Source of the DNA: Archangium gephyra
Lineage (GTDB): Bacteria; Myxococcota; Myxococcia; Myxococcales; Myxococcaceae
Assembly (NCBI GenBank): GCA_003243425.1
Contig: QFQP01000008.1
Span: forward strand, 124,001 to 188,000
Direction: 5' to 3'
DNA: 64,000 nucleotides
Shown: piece after piece, positions 62,321-64,000 of the stretch
Layout: each line of letters opens with the position of its first letter
How positions within the stretch are numbered: position 1 is the first letter of the stretch
Made by a program: the position numbers and the translations under genes
The notes under the pieces: model-generated
The model's database searches: none
The model's input: only the letters and a program-made list of their open reading frames with translations
Told to the model about the DNA's origin: nothing

Positions 62321-64000
62321 TCAGCGGGTGTTTTCGAGAGCCGCCCGGGCGACGGGAAGCAGCGGGTCGGTCGGGGGGAGGTTCTCGGCGGCCTCGCGCA
62401 GCAGGGGCTTCACGCGCTCGTCCTTCGGGGGCAGCGCGCGTGAGAGCCAGTAGGCCGTCGTGGCCCGCAGCGCGCTCCTCTCGGCGCGCAGCTTGAGCGC
62501 CTGCTCGAGCGCCTTCTGCGCGCCCGGCCGATCACCCAGCATCAACCGCGCTTCTCCGATGCCGGTGAGGTTGTAGGCGGTGTCGATGTGCGCATCGCCC
62601 TGACGCAGCTGGCGAATCTTGAGCGCGCGTTCGTCGAACTCGAGTGATTCCGACCACCGCTTCGCGGCTCGCCGCGCCTGGGCGAGGTTGGTCAGCGAGA
62701 CGGCGAGCGAGAGTGACTCCGGCCCGTTCTGCTTTTCCTTGATCGCCACGGCGCGCAGCAGCACGCGGTCGGCTTCGGCGAGGTCGGACAAGTCGACCAG
62801 CAGCGAGCCCAGGTTGCTGAGGGTCACCGCGACGGGGAGCGACTCGGGCCCGAACGCGGCCTCCTTGATGCGCAGCGACCGCTCGAGCGCGCGCCGGGCT
62901 CCGGTGGGCGAGCCCTGCGCGTTGAGCACGTTGCCGAGGTTGTTGAGCGTGTCGGCGACCTGCGGGTGTGACGGGTCGAGCACCTGCTCCTCGATGGCGA
63001 GCGCCTGTTCGTATTCCTGGCGCGCCTCGCCGAAGCGCCCCAACGCGCGATACGCGGCGCCGAGGTTCGAATGCGACCGCGCCACCAGTGGGTGCCGGTT
63101 GCCGAGCAGCTGCGTGCGCAGCTCGAGGGCGTTCTTGTGCGCGTCGATCGCCGCCGCGTACTGCCCGCGAAGGTGCGCGAGCACGCCCTGGTTGTTGAAC
63201 AGTGAGGCCTGGAGCTCCGGCGCCGGCGCCACGCGCGCGATGGCCGACTGTGCGAAGCGCACCCAGCGTTCCGCGTCGGCAGAAGGTCCCGACAACGCTG
63301 CGAAGCCCACGCGCTCGACCCAGCCGCGTGCCTCGAGTTCATCGGCGCGCGATTCGGCCGCCGCGAGGATCGACTCTTCGGCCCATTGCTCCGCGGCCCT
63401 GGCGTCACCGAGCCGCATGCGCGCGATCGCGCCCCACAGCCGCGCCTCGGCGAAGGCCTCACGGTTCCCGTCGGCTTCGGCCTTCTCGGCCAGCTCGACC
63501 GATTGCTTCAAGGCATCGGCGTACTTTCCCGAATCGATCCGCGCCCGCACCGCCGAGAGCTGACCGCGCAGTGGCTCCGACTCGGTCGAAGGTCGGTGGG
63601 GGGGCGTCACGTTTCTGCAGCCCGCGATCGACGGCAGGGTGCTCGCCATCGTCACCGCGCGTTCGACCACGTCGGCGTCCGCGCGGAGAAACAGCTGCGT
63701 GGTGGCTTCGAGATCGGACAGCCGCCGGCTCAGACACAACAGCTCCTGGCCGTAGCGCTCGTCGTCACCGGCGGGGCCTGCTTCGCACACCGCCTGACGC
63801 TGCGAGACCCACTGCTGCGCATAGGCGTCGATGCGCGACTCCACGTCACGCCAGGCGGCGACCGCCCACGGCTTGTGGGTGTTGGCGAAGGAGTCCGCGG
63901 CGGCGCGCTTGACCCCGTCGTCCCACACGCCGTTCATTCGGTCGGCGACCTGGAGACACCGCGTGCGCTCACGCCACGTGGCCAGCGCCACCAGCGCGAC
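62321..64000 (-). CDS. TPR-rich C-terminal part of a probable Ser/Thr kinase (5' end cut off)
   Basis: The frame runs from the window edge to a stop at 62321, giving 559 residues here. The first residues, VALVALATWRER, look like the end of a transmembrane helix. Next comes CLQVADRMNGVWDDGVK, the Cys/Trp motif that in myxobacterial kinases follows the membrane segment. Then there are at least seven TPR-like repeats of about 42 residues, such as HPQVADTLNNLGNVLNAQGS. A kinase domain probably lies upstream beyond base 64000. Kinase-like identity is inferred from this layout. Confidence 0.75.
   Translation of the reverse strand, partial: VALVALATWRERTRCLQVADRMNGVWDDGVKRAAADSFANTHKPWAVAAWRDVESRIDAYAQQWVSQRQAVCEAGPAGDDERYGQELLCLSRRLSDLEATTQLFLRADADVVERAVTMASTLPSIAGCRNVTPPHRPSTESEPLRGQLSAVRARIDSGKYADALKQSVELAEKAEADGNREAFAEARLWGAIARMRLGDARAAEQWAEESILAAAESRADELEARGWVERVGFAALSGPSADAERWVRFAQSAIARVAPAPELQASLFNNQGVLAHLRGQYAAAIDAHKNALELRTQLLGNRHPLVARSHSNLGAAYRALGRFGEARQEYEQALAIEEQVLDPSHPQVADTLNNLGNVLNAQGSPTGARRALERSLRIKEAAFGPESLPVAVTLSNLGSLLVDLSDLAEADRVLLRAVAIKEKQNGPESLSLAVSLTNLAQARRAAKRWSESLEFDERALKIRQLRQGDAHIDTAYNLTGIGEARLMLGDRPGAQKALEQALKLRAERSALRATTAYWLSRALPPKDERVKPLLREAAENLPPTDPLLPVARAALENTR

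Overview
This window is a stretch of chromosome from a high-GC Gram-negative bacterium, most likely a member of the Myxococcota. The evidence is a MYXO-CTERM-like tail on a large surface protein (36876-40322), three myxobacteria-style Ser/Thr kinase proteins, several signal-peptidase-II lipoproteins, a DivIVA homologue in an apparently Gram-negative gene set, and strong G/C bias at third codon positions that creates many long antisense open frames. I see no insertion sequence, integrase, CRISPR array, prophage or rRNA operon. Gene content is mostly core or lineage-specific rather than recently acquired.

Layout. 1-10810: ribosomal-protein/RNA-polymerase cluster rplK(end)-rplA-[leader]-rplJ-rplL-[attenuator-like hairpin]-rpoB-rpoC, closed by a strong intrinsic terminator. 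10819-12256: a unit of two related phasin-like coiled-coil proteins and a lytic transglycosylase. 12303-17962: a hotdog thioesterase, a MetE-like protein, a YfiR-like protein, a detached nuoAB pair, mutY and small unknown genes. 18050-18257: tRNA-Lys and tRNA-Glu with a terminator, all on the minus strand. 18282-24447: Big-2 lipoprotein, greB, PIN-PhoH ATPase with DUF493, a methyltransferase-like protein, a lipoprotein serine protease and a lipid kinase. 24603-28492: dnaK followed by a pseudokinase-kinase fusion. 28528-32019: DUF72, and a MocR regulator divergent from an EamA exporter with operator-like repeats between them. 31897-36760 (minus): a three-gene unit of unknown secreted protein, PHP-domain lipoprotein and a beta-barrel-like protein. 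36876-42034: MYXO-CTERM protein, Flp-type pilin, PAP2-like phosphatase. 41965-45743 (minus): GT-C-like membrane protein and a membrane-fused spermidine-synthase-like protein. 45799-48423: degenerate amidohydrolase, RlmI-like methyltransferase, SMR transporter. 48412-52545 (minus): HEAT protein, proC, divIVA, duplicated-domain lipoprotein, yggU, peptidase-MA protein. 52646-53634: J-domain Zn-ribbon protein and bcp. 53623-57132 (minus): unknown membrane-anchored protein, rsmB, RDD, SpoIIM-like. 57366-60595: Ser/Thr kinase, A-type Fe-S carrier, lipoprotein. 60658-64000 (minus): ABC-F ATPase and the C-terminal TPR part of a probable kinase cut by the window end.

Genes are tightly packed. Many same-strand neighbours overlap by 4 bases (GTGA/ATGA/TTGA), which fixes several start codons, and five convergent pairs overlap at their 3' ends. 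A recurring signal is a TANNNT-like hexamer ending 6-11 bases before the start codon of about 18 transcription-unit-leading genes, usually with no Shine-Dalgarno sequence. This suggests widespread leaderless or near-leaderless mRNAs. No single spectacular new system is evident. The best leads are this promoter architecture, the pseudokinase-kinase next to dnaK, the MocR operator cluster, the PHP lipoprotein trio, and a natural Asn at the RpoB position where Escherichia coli has His526.
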